Made by a program: the position numbers and the translations under genes
The notes under the pieces: generated by a model
Databases searched by the model: none
What the model was told of the DNA's origin: nothing
Seen by the model: only the letters and a program-made list of their open reading frames with translations
Shown here: positions 8,285 through 17,639 of the stretch, piece by piece
Position numbering within the stretch: position 1 is the stretch's first letter
How the letters are laid out: each line of letters opens with the position of its first letter
Origin: UMGS1519 sp050951005
GTDB taxonomy: Bacteria; Actinomycetota; Coriobacteriia; Coriobacteriales; Eggerthellaceae
DNA: 64,000 bases
Direction: 5' to 3'
NCBI GenBank assembly: GCA_050951005.1
Contig: JBMNIP010000002.1
Coordinates: forward strand, 124,001 to 188,000

Positions 8285-10255
8285 ATGGATGCATCGGAAC
8301 CCGCGTACCTCGACGCCCTCTCATGCCTGTTTCCCACGCCCGAAAAGGCAGCGGCAGGCATAACCGAACGCTGCGGCGCCTTGAACCTGCCCCGCTATAC
8401 CGAGCTCTACGTATCGGATGTGCATGGCGAATACGAGGAGTTCTCCCACCTCATGCGCAACGGATGCGGGACCATCCGCCGGGATATCGATGCAGTCTTC
8501 GGCACAACGCTTCCCGAGCCCGACAAGGACGCATTGGCCACGCTCGTCTACTACCCAGGCGAGAAGCTGGCCTGCGAAACCGCCCGCACCACGGACGATA
8601 GCTGGTATGCCGAGACGATTGCGCACCTGCTATCCCTGTTCGCCTTCTATGCACAGCGCCATACCCCCGCGCAGGTTCGCCGCGCGCTGGGTGCAACGTA
8701 TTCAGATACCGTGCTGCTGATGCTGCACGATCCTTCCGGCAGCGGCGCAGCTTCGTACCAGGCAGACCTCATTTCGAAAATCATCTCCCTCGGCTATGCC
8801 GATGAGCTCGTCAAGGTGCTCGCCGATGCGATTCGGCATCTGGCCGTCGGGCGTCTGCATCTCGTCGGCGATATATTCGACCGCGGGCCGGCCCCCGACC
8901 TGATTATCGAGGAGCTTATGCGCTATCCGTCGCTCGATATCCAGTGGGGCAACCACGACATCGTGTGGATGGGGGCGGCACTGGGACAGACCGGTTGCAT
9001 CGCCCATGTGGTACGCAACTGCGCCCGCTACGGCAACCTTTCGATCCTTACCGATGCATACGGCATCAATATCCTGCCGCTTGTCCGATTCGCCTTGTTG
9101 GCATATGGAGACGACCCCTGCATCGGCTACGGTTTGAAGGGAGAGCATCCCGAGCTGAGCCCCGCCGAAGCAGACCTGAATGTGAAGATCCAGAAGGCCA
9201 TGGCCATCCTGCAATTCAAGGTGGAAGCGAAGCTGATCGACGACAATCCATCATTCGGCCTGGAGGATCGCAAACTGCTCCACCGCATCGACTGGGACAA
9301 GCAGAGCATCGTCATCGACGGCATCGAATACCCGCTCACCGATCCTGTCTTCCCCACCGTCGACCCGCACGACCCCTATCGCCTGACATCCGAGGAGCAG
9401 GCCGTTATGGACAGCCTTGTGGCATCTTTCACTGCAAGCGACAAACTCAAGCGCCACATCCGTTTCCTGCTCGATGCAGGAAGCCTCTACACCATCGCCA
9501 ACAACACGCTGCTCTTCCATGCCTGCGTACCGCTGAATGCCGACGGCAGTCTGAAGGAAGTCGAGCTTTACGGGAAGACCTATCGGGGCAAGGCACTCTT
9601 CGACGCGGTCGATACCCTCGTTCGCCAAGCCTTCGCCGAGTTCGAGGAAACCGGCAAGAGCGCACATGCCGACCTGCTGTGGTACCTGTGGCTCGGACAA
9701 GGGTCGCCGCTTTTCGCGAAAAGCAAGATGGCTACCTTCGAAATCTATCTGGTGGCCGACAAGGCCGCACGCAAGGAAGAGAAGAACCCCTTCTACTCCC
9801 TGCTGGAAAGCGAGGAAACCCTTGATCGGATCCTCGCAGATTTCGGACTCGACCCAAAAGATTCCCGCATCGTATGCGGCCATGTGCCGGTGAAGGTGAA
9901 GAACGGCGAGGACCCCGTGAAATGCGGCGGCAAGGCGCTCATCATCGATGGGGGCATGTCCCATGCCTATCAGGATGTCACCGGTGTGGCAGGGTTCACG
10001 CTCGTTGCCGACGAGGGGGGCATCCGCCTGGCAACGCATCAACCGTTCGCCCCGCGCACGCAGGCAATCGCCGAGAACATCGACCTGACCTCAACGTGGC
10101 GGACCATCGAGGCTTTCTCCTCACCCGCCACCATTGCCGACACCGATGAGGGGGCCCGGCTGTCGCGGGAGATCGACGGATTGCAATCACTTCTCGGAGC
10201 CTATCGGGACGGCCGCATCAAGCCCCGGAAGGAATGCGCGCCCCGTGGCGAATAG
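8285..10255 (+). CDS. fbp: Fructose-1,6-bisphosphatase, class III
   Basis: A 656-residue gluconeogenic enzyme removing the 1-phosphate from fructose-1,6-bisphosphate. Class III enzymes are metallophosphatase-like, and the metal motifs are present: DVHGEY (45-50), GDIFDRG (195-201), GNHD (222-225) and CGHVPV near 531, then GGKALIIDGGMSHAYQ. The length matches the usual 640-670. GGAGG lies four bases before the ATG. The downstream rsmJ begins inside its last codons, so the two are probably translationally coupled. This class is typical of Firmicutes and Coriobacteria. Confidence 0.96.
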   Translation: MDASEPAYLDALSCLFPTPEKAAAGITERCGALNLPRYTELYVSDVHGEYEEFSHLMRNGCGTIRRDIDAVFGTTLPEPDKDALATLVYYPGEKLACETARTTDDSWYAETIAHLLSLFAFYAQRHTPAQVRRALGATYSDTVLLMLHDPSGSGAASYQADLISKIISLGYADELVKVLADAIRHLAVGRLHLVGDIFDRGPAPDLIIEELMRYPSLDIQWGNHDIVWMGAALGQTGCIAHVVRNCARYGNLSILTDAYGINILPLVRFALLAYGDDPCIGYGLKGEHPELSPAEADLNVKIQKAMAILQFKVEAKLIDDNPSFGLEDRKLLHRIDWDKQSIVIDGIEYPLTDPVFPTVDPHDPYRLTSEEQAVMDSLVASFTASDKLKRHIRFLLDAGSLYTIANNTLLFHACVPLNADGSLKEVELYGKTYRGKALFDAVDTLVRQAFAEFEETGKSAHADLLWYLWLGQGSPLFAKSKMATFEIYLVADKAARKEEKNPFYSLLESEETLDRILADFGLDPKDSRIVCGHVPVKVKNGEDPVKCGGKALIIDGGMSHAYQDVTGVAGFTLVADEGGIRLATHQPFAPRTQAIAENIDLTSTWRTIEAFSSPATIADTDEGARLSREIDGLQSLLGAYRDGRIKPRKECAPRGE

Positions 10256-11063
10256 AAACCGGGGTGCCGCGGGAGACGTTCCAGAACCCGCCGATGCCCG
10301 TCGCGCGCTGGTGGTCTTTGCGGCTCCCGACGCGGGCAGTGAGGTGGCTGCCCGCGCCGCGCGCCTGGCCGACCATCTGAGAGCACCCCTGATTCGGAAG
10401 CGGTCGGAGATTCCCGGCGCCCTTACCCTGCGCGTGGATAGCGAGGGGCTCGCGCTTGCAGTCGACGGCATGGAGATGCAGCCTGATTTCACCCATCTGC
10501 AAGCGCGCATTAAACCCCAACGGCTCTCCCGGGAGTTGTTGGTGCAGGCCGTCCGCATAAAGGACACGCCACACCCACTGGTTATCGATGCGACTGCCGG
10601 ACTGGGGGAAGATTCCCTAATCTTGGCTGCTGCGGGATGCCGCGTCGAGCTCTTCGAACACGACCCGGTAATCGCCGCACTGCTCGATGATGCCCTTGAG
10701 CGCGCCGCACGGGAACCCGCGCTTGCGCCGATTGCGGCCCGCATGCATCTGCATGAGGGGGACAGCACCGCGGCATTGCGTACGTGGACCCCCGCACCCG
10801 ACGTCGTCTATCTGGATCCCATGTTCCCCGCCCGTCAGAAGAGTGCTGCGGTGAAGAAGAAGTTCCAGCTCCTGCACCTTCTTGAGCAGCCGTGCAGCGA
10901 TGAACGGGGGCTCCTGGAGGCGGCACTGGCAGCCTGCCCGCGGAAAATCGTCATCAAACGCCCGGCGAAAGGTCCCGTTCTCGCGGGCCTTGCGCCCGCC
11001 TATTCCCGATCCGGGAAATCCATTCGCTTCGACGTTCTGATACCCGCGCAGCTGCCCAGATAG
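10245..11063 (+). CDS. rsmJ: 16S rRNA (guanine1516-N2)-methyltransferase-like, RsmJ family
   Basis: A 272-residue SAM-dependent methyltransferase. The GTG at 10245 sits after GGAAGGA and overlaps the last 11 bases of fbp, which fits coupled translation. The RsmJ signatures are clear: the SAM motif IDATAGLGEDSLILAAAG, the acidic segment FEHDPVIAALLDDAL, and the catalytic region YLDPMFPARQKSAAVKKKFQ. RsmJ methylates the N2 of G1516 in helix 45 of 16S rRNA in E. coli. The N-terminal 50 residues are less conserved. The family call is firm; the exact target base in this organism is assumed. Confidence 0.9.
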   Translation: MANRNRGAAGDVPEPADARRALVVFAAPDAGSEVAARAARLADHLRAPLIRKRSEIPGALTLRVDSEGLALAVDGMEMQPDFTHLQARIKPQRLSRELLVQAVRIKDTPHPLVIDATAGLGEDSLILAAAGCRVELFEHDPVIAALLDDALERAAREPALAPIAARMHLHEGDSTAALRTWTPAPDVVYLDPMFPARQKSAAVKKKFQLLHLLEQPCSDERGLLEAALAACPRKIVIKRPAKGPVLAGLAPAYSRSGKSIRFDVLIPAQLPR

Positions 11064-11117
11064 GGGAAAGGCCGGGGTCGCCACGCCCAAGATACCGGAC
11101 CGCCAGCCGGTTCGCGC

Positions 11118-12497
11118 TTATGCTGCCGCAGAACCTACTGCCGCTTCTTGCGTCTTGCCGCCCTTCGCAATAATCCAGGCGATCACGCAGGCAAACAGGA
11201 TGAACTGGTACCAGCAGAACGGCATGATGGAGATACTTGCGATATTGGCCAGGCTTGCCGCTACCAGGAGCTGGGCGCCATAGGGGATGATACCCTGTCC
11301 CACGCAGCTGAAGATGTCTATCAGGCTGGCAATCCGCTTCGGTTCGATGCCGTAATCCTCCCCGATGGTCTTGGCAATGGGACCCGCCACCACGATTGCC
11401 ACCGTGTTGTTCGCCGTCGCGATATCCATCAGCAGGGTGACCAGGCCGGCGCCGAACATGCCGCCCCGCCTGCCGTGGAAATGATTGCGCACGAAATCGA
11501 GGACGGCAGCGAAACCACCATGCTCGCGGACAAGCGCGCTGATAGAGGCAACGAGAATGGTGACGATCATCGTCTCGTACATCTCCTCGGCACCCGAGCC
11601 CATGGACATGAAGGCGGTCGCAACGGTCAGCGAACCCGTTCCCAGACCGACGAAACCGAAAAGGACGATGCCGCCGACCAGGGCGATGAACACGTTCACG
11701 CCGCAGATACTTACGATGAGCACGATGAAATACGGCAGGGCTTGCAGCAGGTTGTAGTCGTAATGGTCCAGCTGCACGGCTCCGCGCGACAACGACACGG
11801 CCACGAGCACCGCCAAGGTGATAAGGGCGGCAGGAAGCGCGATACCCAGATTCACACGGAACTTGTCCTTCATCGCCACGCCCTGGGTACGCGTGGCGGC
11901 GATTGTGGTGTCGCTGATGAACGAGAGGTTGTCGCCGAACATGGCGCCGCCGACGACTGCGCCTACGCAGAGGGGCACATCCAAACCCGCTGCCTTGGCC
12001 ACGGAAACGGTAATCGGGGTCAGAACGGTGATGGTTCCGACGCTCGTGCCCATGGCAAGGGAAATGATGCAGCCGATGGCAAACAGCCCGGGCAGCGCCA
12101 GGTTCGCCGGGATGATATTCAACAGCAGGTTCGCAGTGCTCGTCGCGCCGCCGGCCTCGTTCGCGATACCGGAGAACGCTCCTGCTACCAGGAAGATGAA
12201 GAGCATGATGGTGATGTTGTCATCTCCGATGCCCCGTGCGCATACATGGATGGCACCGTTGAACCCGAGTCGCCGGTTCTGGATAAAGGCAACCAGCAAC
12301 GCGATGCAAAACGCCACCACAACCGACACGACATAGAATCCCATCTGCCCCTCGATTGGGGAAATGTACTGATAATAGATGCCGCACCCCAGGTAGAACA
12401 CCAAAAACACAAGGATGGGCAGCAGAGCCGCCGCATTCGGTTTCTTCTCGTTCACAATCCCTCGCTCTAGTTCGTCGGAGAAAACACATCGTGCCAT
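11118..12497 (-). CDS. Na+/H+ antiporter, NhaC family
   Basis: An inner-membrane carrier of about 459 residues with 11-12 hydrophobic helices, exchanging cations or organic acids for protons. Segments such as FSGIANEAGGATSTANLLL, GTSVGTITVLTPITVSVAKA and GDNLSFISDTTIAATRTQG are characteristic of NhaC. The ATG at 12497 has AGGGGAG four bases upstream and is preferred; a GTG at 12455 (VNEKKPNAAALL) is an alternative but its purine stretch is only two bases away. It converges with rsmJ and is divergent from nothing close, so it is probably a single-gene unit. Substrate and ion are unknown. Confidence 0.87.
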   Translation of the reverse strand: MARCVFSDELERGIVNEKKPNAAALLPILVFLVFYLGCGIYYQYISPIEGQMGFYVVSVVVAFCIALLVAFIQNRRLGFNGAIHVCARGIGDDNITIMLFIFLVAGAFSGIANEAGGATSTANLLLNIIPANLALPGLFAIGCIISLAMGTSVGTITVLTPITVSVAKAAGLDVPLCVGAVVGGAMFGDNLSFISDTTIAATRTQGVAMKDKFRVNLGIALPAALITLAVLVAVSLSRGAVQLDHYDYNLLQALPYFIVLIVSICGVNVFIALVGGIVLFGFVGLGTGSLTVATAFMSMGSGAEEMYETMIVTILVASISALVREHGGFAAVLDFVRNHFHGRRGGMFGAGLVTLLMDIATANNTVAIVVAGPIAKTIGEDYGIEPKRIASLIDIFSCVGQGIIPYGAQLLVAASLANIASISIMPFCWYQFILFACVIAWIIAKGGKTQEAAVGSAAA

Positions 12498-12556
12498 ATT
12501 ACTCCCCTGCGCGGAAATGTGAACTCTGCCTCGCGAACCCATCGGTAAGCGCAATG

Positions 12557-13228
12557 CTACCGCAGCAACCAGGCGATCCCCTTGGCAATACGCAGGTCCT
12601 CATCCTTGAAATGGTTGCCGGGATTGATCTCGAAAATATGCTCGATTCCCCGCTCCTGTAGCAGATCCGAAAATTCCCGCGTGCGCTCTTTCACCGAGCG
12701 CAGCATCCGATTGGGGGTCTTGTGTTCCTTCGAACCGAGCGACAGGTAAATCCGCTCGGGCATGCCGGCAAAGTTCCGGGAACGGGCATACGAGAGGAAA
12801 TCCGGGAACCAAAGCGACCCGGAGGCGCTTGCCGCACGGACAAAGATATCGGTCCGGTACAGCGACCAGAGCGCAAAGAGCCCGCCGAGCGAATAGCCCG
12901 CAACCGCCCTGAAAGACGGCGGAGCCGACAAGCGGTTTTCTGCTGCGGGGACGATCTCTCCGCTAAGCAGCGCCAATTCACCCTCGGCATGACCCGCACA
13001 CTCCGTATCGGTGCGTGTCAGGGGCGGACAGGGCCATGGCGACAGGTCGTCTTTCCAATCCAGGACCTCGATGGCGACCATCGTGAACGGCGGGCACGAA
13101 AGCTCCTGGCAGCGCGCCCACACGTCGGCACCATCACCCTCGGGCATCGGGACATAGACGATAGGTGCACCCTCCTCCTGGACGCGAAGGACGATCCGTT
13201 GCGCGCCGATCTCGAATCGCTCGTCCAT
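12557..13228 (-). CDS. Alpha/beta-hydrolase, putative esterase (enterochelin esterase-like)
   Basis: A 223-residue esterase of the alpha/beta-hydrolase fold. The nucleophile elbow is GYSLGG (Ser in AVAGYSLGGLFALW), and the C-terminal INPGNHFKDE supplies the catalytic His. There is no signal peptide. GAGGAGG lies eight bases before the ATG at 13228; the frame extends 19 codons further, but without a better start. It lies on the minus strand just upstream of the NhaC gene with 59 bases between them, so an operon is possible. The natural ester is not known. Confidence 0.8.
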   Translation of the reverse strand: MDERFEIGAQRIVLRVQEEGAPIVYVPMPEGDGADVWARCQELSCPPFTMVAIEVLDWKDDLSPWPCPPLTRTDTECAGHAEGELALLSGEIVPAAENRLSAPPSFRAVAGYSLGGLFALWSLYRTDIFVRAASASGSLWFPDFLSYARSRNFAGMPERIYLSLGSKEHKTPNRMLRSVKERTREFSDLLQERGIEHIFEINPGNHFKDEDLRIAKGIAWLLR

Positions 13229-13452
13229 CCTCTGGGCCTCCTCGTCCAATCGCCTTCCGTACCCACCATACCGCACCCCGGCCATCGTCTTTGATTCTGA
13301 TGATCCTTTTCAGAACTCAGGTAGCAGCGATGTGTTCCCGTCTCGAAGAAAGTATAGATAATCAGGTAAGATGCAGCGATTCAGTGAATGGGTGCAACAC
13401 GCCATGCCATAATCGAATCCCCAGACGACAGGACTTGATAGGAAAGGAAGGC

Positions 13453-15486
13453 ATGGCGCAAGCAGGCCGCATCACCAAACGCACCGTTCTCGACGTGCTG
13501 CCGTTCCTTGCCTTCTTCGCCGCGCTCTTCTTCGCGGATATGAGCCTGTTCGGCGTTTCGGATGCCTTGATCGGCATCGTGTTCCTGTTCTTCTCGAAGG
13601 CGATCGTCTATGAGCCCGGCCTTTCGCCGGTTAACTACGCCCGCCGCTGCGGCTGGTTCTTCCTGATGGCGCTCTGCGCCACGCTTGCAGGGCTGCACCC
13701 CATCGCTATGGTCATCGTCACTGTCCTGTATCTGTTCGTGATGACGGTGCTCAATTCCGATGACTACCTGCCGCGCAACTACTTTTGGCTGGGCCTCGGT
13801 TATCTGCTGCTGCTGATTTACCCTGTCGACGTAAACGGCATCGGCATGAGGCTCGTCGCAACGCTCTTCTCGCTGGCATGGACGACCGCCTTTGTGTACC
13901 TGATGCGTTTCTTCCTGGCCCGCAGCGGGGCCCTGGACATATTCGCCCGCGACCGCAATTTCGTGCGGCGCGCCTTCGACGAATGCGCCGCCCAGTTGGA
14001 GGACCTCGCAACGGGCGAGGCTGACGCTATCGACCCCAAACGGGTCTTCGACATCGCACAGGAATACACGAAGCTGGAATACGGCACGGTCTATCGCCAG
14101 GACGGACTGCTCTCAGGCCGCCAGAGCTATACCTTTGCCCTGCTGATCTGCATCGAGCAGATCGCCTACAACACGCACGCCGCATCCGCTCACTACCATC
14201 GATTCGATGAGGAAGAGAAGAGCTATTACCTGGACCTCGCCGAAGTGCTGCGCGGTTTCGGCAAGGGGCGCATCAACACCGTCATCCAATTCGCCGACGA
14301 GCTTCAGGATTTCCTGAGCACCCACCATCTGGCTATCGAGGACCATGACGAATCGTGGCGCGGCATCTTGGAGTCCATGTTGCGTACGGTCCGCGACACC
14401 CGCATGTCGCGCGACACGAGCACCCCGTTCTTCAAGAGCGTCGCCTACCGGTTGTACTACCTGCGCGACAACATCAACCTGCAGAACACGCAGACCCGCT
14501 TCGCCCTGCAGCTCAGCGCCATCGTGGGCATCGCGATGCTCGTGGACATGGTGGTTACCCAGTACGCAGGGGCCATCTTCGGCATCTGGATCCCGATCAC
14601 CGCCTTCACCATCCTGAACACCTATAACGATGAGACGCTGAAAGCCACCGCAGACAATTTCATCGGCACGATGATCGGCATCGGGGTGTTCGCCCTGGTG
14701 GTGCATTTCATTCCCGCGGGGTTCCGCATGCCGCTGGTCATCGTACTCAGCTACGGGCTGATGCTCTTCAACCTGAGCCCCGCAGTCAACGTTGCCGCAG
14801 GCACGCAAATCGCCCTGACCGCGCTGTATCCCTATCTGTCCCTGGAATCGACGCTCTTCAGCCGATTGGTGCTGGTGATCCTTGCCGTAACCTGCGTCAT
14901 GATGGTGATCTTCGGGTTCATGCATACTCGCCGGGCAAAGACCATCAGCGCCAAGATCCGAGAGCTCGAGCGCATCGACGTACGCCTCGTGAAATCCATC
15001 CGCAAGGGATTGGAACGCGGCGAAGTGAATTTCTGGCGCACCGTCCAGCTGCTGTACTACCTGCATATGGATGCCGAGCTGCTCTCCCGCCTGTCCCGAT
15101 CGATAACCTCGAGAGTCGAAAGGCAAGCACGCAAGGATGCCCGCCGCACGTCAGCGGCCGATGCCGAAGACACGCCTTCGCGCCGTCAGACTCGACGTGC
15201 CCGGGCACGGGCGATCGACGAGCAGCTGGCCGGAGACGTGAACCGCTGCCTGGATCTGAACTACCGCTTCACCATGGGCGCTGCCCATGCAGTGATGCTG
15301 TTGGATCCGCGCCGCGCCGAACCGACTCGATGGCGCACCGGCACCATCTACCCGGACTCCCCGGTTCGCCTGCAGCATCTTGACGATACCGTCGCCAGCC
15401 TCGACCAGACGCTGCGCGAATTGGAGGACATGCGCTATCTGGAGCACGCCGACCAACCGGATGCCTCTTCGCAAGCGAAACCGTAA
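13453..15486 (+). CDS. FUSC-family membrane protein
   Basis: A 677-residue protein with two blocks of membrane helices, about residues 15-150 and 360-490, separated by a soluble helical region, as in the fusaric-acid-resistance/YccS-like family. The second block contains GAIFGIWIPITAFTILNTYN, matching the FUSC core. The C-terminal 180 residues are charged and rich in Arg and Ala, and are cytoplasmic. GGAAAGGAAG lies directly before the ATG at 13453; an upstream extension of the frame has no similarity. The family is linked to export of aromatic acids, but many members have no assigned function. Confidence 0.85.
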   Translation: MAQAGRITKRTVLDVLPFLAFFAALFFADMSLFGVSDALIGIVFLFFSKAIVYEPGLSPVNYARRCGWFFLMALCATLAGLHPIAMVIVTVLYLFVMTVLNSDDYLPRNYFWLGLGYLLLLIYPVDVNGIGMRLVATLFSLAWTTAFVYLMRFFLARSGALDIFARDRNFVRRAFDECAAQLEDLATGEADAIDPKRVFDIAQEYTKLEYGTVYRQDGLLSGRQSYTFALLICIEQIAYNTHAASAHYHRFDEEEKSYYLDLAEVLRGFGKGRINTVIQFADELQDFLSTHHLAIEDHDESWRGILESMLRTVRDTRMSRDTSTPFFKSVAYRLYYLRDNINLQNTQTRFALQLSAIVGIAMLVDMVVTQYAGAIFGIWIPITAFTILNTYNDETLKATADNFIGTMIGIGVFALVVHFIPAGFRMPLVIVLSYGLMLFNLSPAVNVAAGTQIALTALYPYLSLESTLFSRLVLVILAVTCVMMVIFGFMHTRRAKTISAKIRELERIDVRLVKSIRKGLERGEVNFWRTVQLLYYLHMDAELLSRLSRSITSRVERQARKDARRTSAADAEDTPSRRQTRRARARAIDEQLAGDVNRCLDLNYRFTMGAAHAVMLLDPRRAEPTRWRTGTIYPDSPVRLQHLDDTVASLDQTLRELEDMRYLEHADQPDASSQAKP

Positions 15487-15574
15487 CGGCACGAAGCCGT
15501 CCATCCCGCGCCATCGGGACGATTCGGACGCATGGTAGAATCATGTCCCCACCCGTCGAACCAAGGAGCCTTCC

Positions 15575-15994
15575 ATGATCAAAGAACTTGTGAGCGATAC
15601 CGAGCTGCTTTCAACCCCTTGCGAGGCCGCCACTGCCGCCGACGAGGCTATTGCCCAAGATCTTGTCGATACGCTGGCCAACACCGAGGATGCTGCCTGC
15701 CTCGCCGCCAACCAGATCGGTGTACCGAAAGCCATCGTGGCCTATCTTGACGGCAAGGATCAACCGCATGTGCTGTACAATCCCAAGCTCGTGGTCGGTT
15801 TCGGTGCCGTCAAGGCATCCGAGCAGTGCCTGACGTTGGATGGAACCTCTCAGGTTACGCGCTACAACAAGATCAAAATCGCCTACGATGAGTTGAAAGA
15901 CGGCGAATTGGTGCGCACTCAGCGCGACCTGAAGGGTTGGACTGCGCAAATCGTCCAACACATGATCGACCACTGCGCCGGCAAGCTCGTGTAA
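15575..15994 (+). CDS. Peptide deformylase homologue lacking the catalytic glutamate
   Basis: A 139-residue member of the peptide deformylase family, which removes formyl groups from new proteins. Motif I is CLAANQIG (42-49), and motif II is EQCLT (83-87) instead of EGCLS, keeping the metal-ligand Cys85. Motif III reads QHMIDH (128-133) instead of QHEIDH: His129 and His133 remain but Met130 replaces the general-base Glu. The DNA is unambiguous at 15958-15975. CCAAGGAG precedes the ATG. It may be inactive, altered, or a binding protein; another def elsewhere in the genome would be expected. Confidence 0.85.
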   Translation: MIKELVSDTELLSTPCEAATAADEAIAQDLVDTLANTEDAACLAANQIGVPKAIVAYLDGKDQPHVLYNPKLVVGFGAVKASEQCLTLDGTSQVTRYNKIKIAYDELKDGELVRTQRDLKGWTAQIVQHMIDHCAGKLV

Positions 15995-16023
15995 TCGGCC
16001 TATAACCGAACGTCGACCAATAG

Positions 16024-16053
16024 AAGGGGGCGGCCAAAGAACCGTCCTTTTTG
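16024..16053. terminator. Rho-independent terminator between def-like gene and phoU
   Basis: A 10-bp stem (16024-16033 with 16042-16051, three G-T pairs) with loop CCAAAGAA ends in a run of five T on the plus strand. It lies between convergent genes and would serve the deformylase homologue; the minus side has a shorter T-rich tail. Confidence 0.7.
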
Positions 16054-16070
16054 TCCGTTATCGTGTACCG

Positions 16071-16772
16071 CTAGATAATGTACGGCCTTCCGTCACGCGT
16101 GCCCTTCTCCACATACTCTGTCCAATATGCCAGATTCTCGGCATGGTCGCCGATCCGCTCGTAGTTCTTCGCTATCATCAGCACGTCGATGCCGTCGACG
16201 GCCGACACACGCTTCTCATAGATGCCCCTGACCAGCATGTCACGTAGATTATGCAGGTGCACGTCGATTTCATCTTCCATCCCGATGGCCGACTGCGCCT
16301 TGTCCAAATCGCCGTCGCAATAGGACGCAACGGCTATCGCGACCATCGATGCCACCTCCGCGGCCATCTCCTCTAATTCCCTCTGGGGAACGCATGACCC
16401 GCGTTCGGCCAAGCCCGCTTCGAAGCGGCAGATGTCAAGCGAGAGCTCGCCGATCCGCTTCAGGTCCGTGACTGCCTTCAGGGCACCCGACACCTCGCGC
16501 ATGTCGCGCGCCACCGGTTGCTGCAGCAAGAGCAACCGCAAGGCCAGCGATTCGATATCGCGCTCGCGCTGGGCAAGATCGGAAGATGCCCGCTCGATCC
16601 GATCGATATCAAGCGCATTGCGGGGTTTGCCTGTTGCCTGCGCATCCGGCGTCTCATCGGCCGTCTCCGCAGTACGTGCCATATCCAGCAGACGGCCGAC
16701 ATGCGCCCCCATCGCTTCGATCTCGCCATGCAGCTGCCCCAACTGGTGCACGTACTCGGTTCTCGTTTCCAT
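16071..16772 (-). CDS. phoU: Phosphate signalling/uptake regulator PhoU
   Basis: A 233-residue all-helical cytoplasmic protein with the two-bundle PhoU architecture. The conserved acidic metal-binding segments are visible as RDMREVSGALKAVTDLKRIG and ALMIAKNYERIGDHAENLA-like text near the C-terminus (MIAKNYERIGDHAENLAYW). PhoU links PstB to the PhoR-type kinase and represses the Pho response when phosphate is ample. It is the last gene of the pst operon, starting three bases after pstB stops. The linker about residues 45-60 is longer and charged, as often seen. Confidence 0.95.
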   Translation of the reverse strand: METRTEYVHQLGQLHGEIEAMGAHVGRLLDMARTAETADETPDAQATGKPRNALDIDRIERASSDLAQRERDIESLALRLLLLQQPVARDMREVSGALKAVTDLKRIGELSLDICRFEAGLAERGSCVPQRELEEMAAEVASMVAIAVASYCDGDLDKAQSAIGMEDEIDVHLHNLRDMLVRGIYEKRVSAVDGIDVLMIAKNYERIGDHAENLAYWTEYVEKGTRDGRPYII

Positions 16773-16775
16773 ATC

Positions 16776-17639
16776 CTAGCCAAACCTTCCCATCAGATAA
16801 TCCTGCGTCCGCTCATCCACCGGGTTGGAGAAAACCTTTGCGGTGTCGCCCCACTCAATGACCTCTCCCAACAGGAAGTACACCGTTTTGTTCGAGACAC
16901 GAGCGGCCTGTTCGATGTTGTGGGTGACGATGATGACGCAGATGCCTTCCGAGGCGATCTCTCGGATGGTCTCCTCGATAGCGTTCGTCGCAATGGGATC
17001 GAGCGCCGAACAAGGCTCGTCCATCAGCACGACGTTGGGATTCATGGCAAGGGTGCGGGCAATGCACAGCCGTTGCCGCTGCCCGCCGGAAAGCGAATAA
17101 GCGCTCTTGTCCAGTTTGTCCTTGACCTCGTCCCAGATGGCCGCGCGCCGAAGCGACGACTCCACGATCTCGTCAAGCTTCTTCCTGTCCTTCAAACCGT
17201 GCTGCCGCAAGGCCAGGGCAACGTTGTCGTAGATGGACTTGCGAAACGGATTAGGTGTCTGGAACACCATCCCGATAGAACGCCGCAGCTCGTAAAGGTT
17301 CTCTTCCTTGGTGTTGATGTTGCGTCCCTGATAGATGATCTCGCCTTCGATTCGGCAATGGGAGATTTCGCGGTTCATGAGATTCAGGCAGCGCAGGAAA
17401 GTCGACTTGCCGCAGCCGGACGGGCCGATGAGCGCGGTGACCGTGCCCTGGCCGAAACTCAAGTCCACCCCCGAAAGGGAATGCTTATCGCCGTAGTACA
17501 CCCCCACACCATGGGTCAGGAGCAACGCATCCGGATCCACCGCGTCGATTGCGCCGGCATCCGCGGGAGTCCCGGACACGATTTCGGCGTCCAAACGCGC
17601 TTCGGAGGCAGACTCCGGTTTCAACGTCTGCCCGTTCAT
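16776..17639 (-). CDS. pstB: Phosphate ABC transporter ATP-binding protein PstB (copy 1)
   Basis: A 287-residue ATPase powering phosphate import through PstCA. It has Walker A GPSGCGKST, signature LSGGQRQRL, Walker B VLMDEPCSALDP and the switch His in VTHNIEQA. The ATG at 17639 overlaps the pstA stop as ATGA, so translation is coupled. Relative to usual PstB (about 250 residues) there is an N-terminal extension of about 40 residues rich in Ala, Glu and Asp before the ABC domain starts at THGVGVYYGDKHSL. A second, shorter PstB is encoded at the head of the same operon. Confidence 0.95.
   Translation of the reverse strand: MNGQTLKPESASEARLDAEIVSGTPADAGAIDAVDPDALLLTHGVGVYYGDKHSLSGVDLSFGQGTVTALIGPSGCGKSTFLRCLNLMNREISHCRIEGEIIYQGRNINTKEENLYELRRSIGMVFQTPNPFRKSIYDNVALALRQHGLKDRKKLDEIVESSLRRAAIWDEVKDKLDKSAYSLSGGQRQRLCIARTLAMNPNVVLMDEPCSALDPIATNAIEETIREIASEGICVIIVTHNIEQAARVSNKTVYFLLGEVIEWGDTAKVFSNPVDERTQDYLMGRFG

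Noticed and set aside
11148..12470. A 440-codon plus-strand open frame opposite the NhaC gene
   Set aside because: The translation is charged and His/Asp/Gly-rich, typical of antisense of a membrane protein gene.
14113..15126. A 337-codon minus-strand open frame
   Set aside because: Antisense to the FUSC gene, whose membrane helices and start site are convincing.
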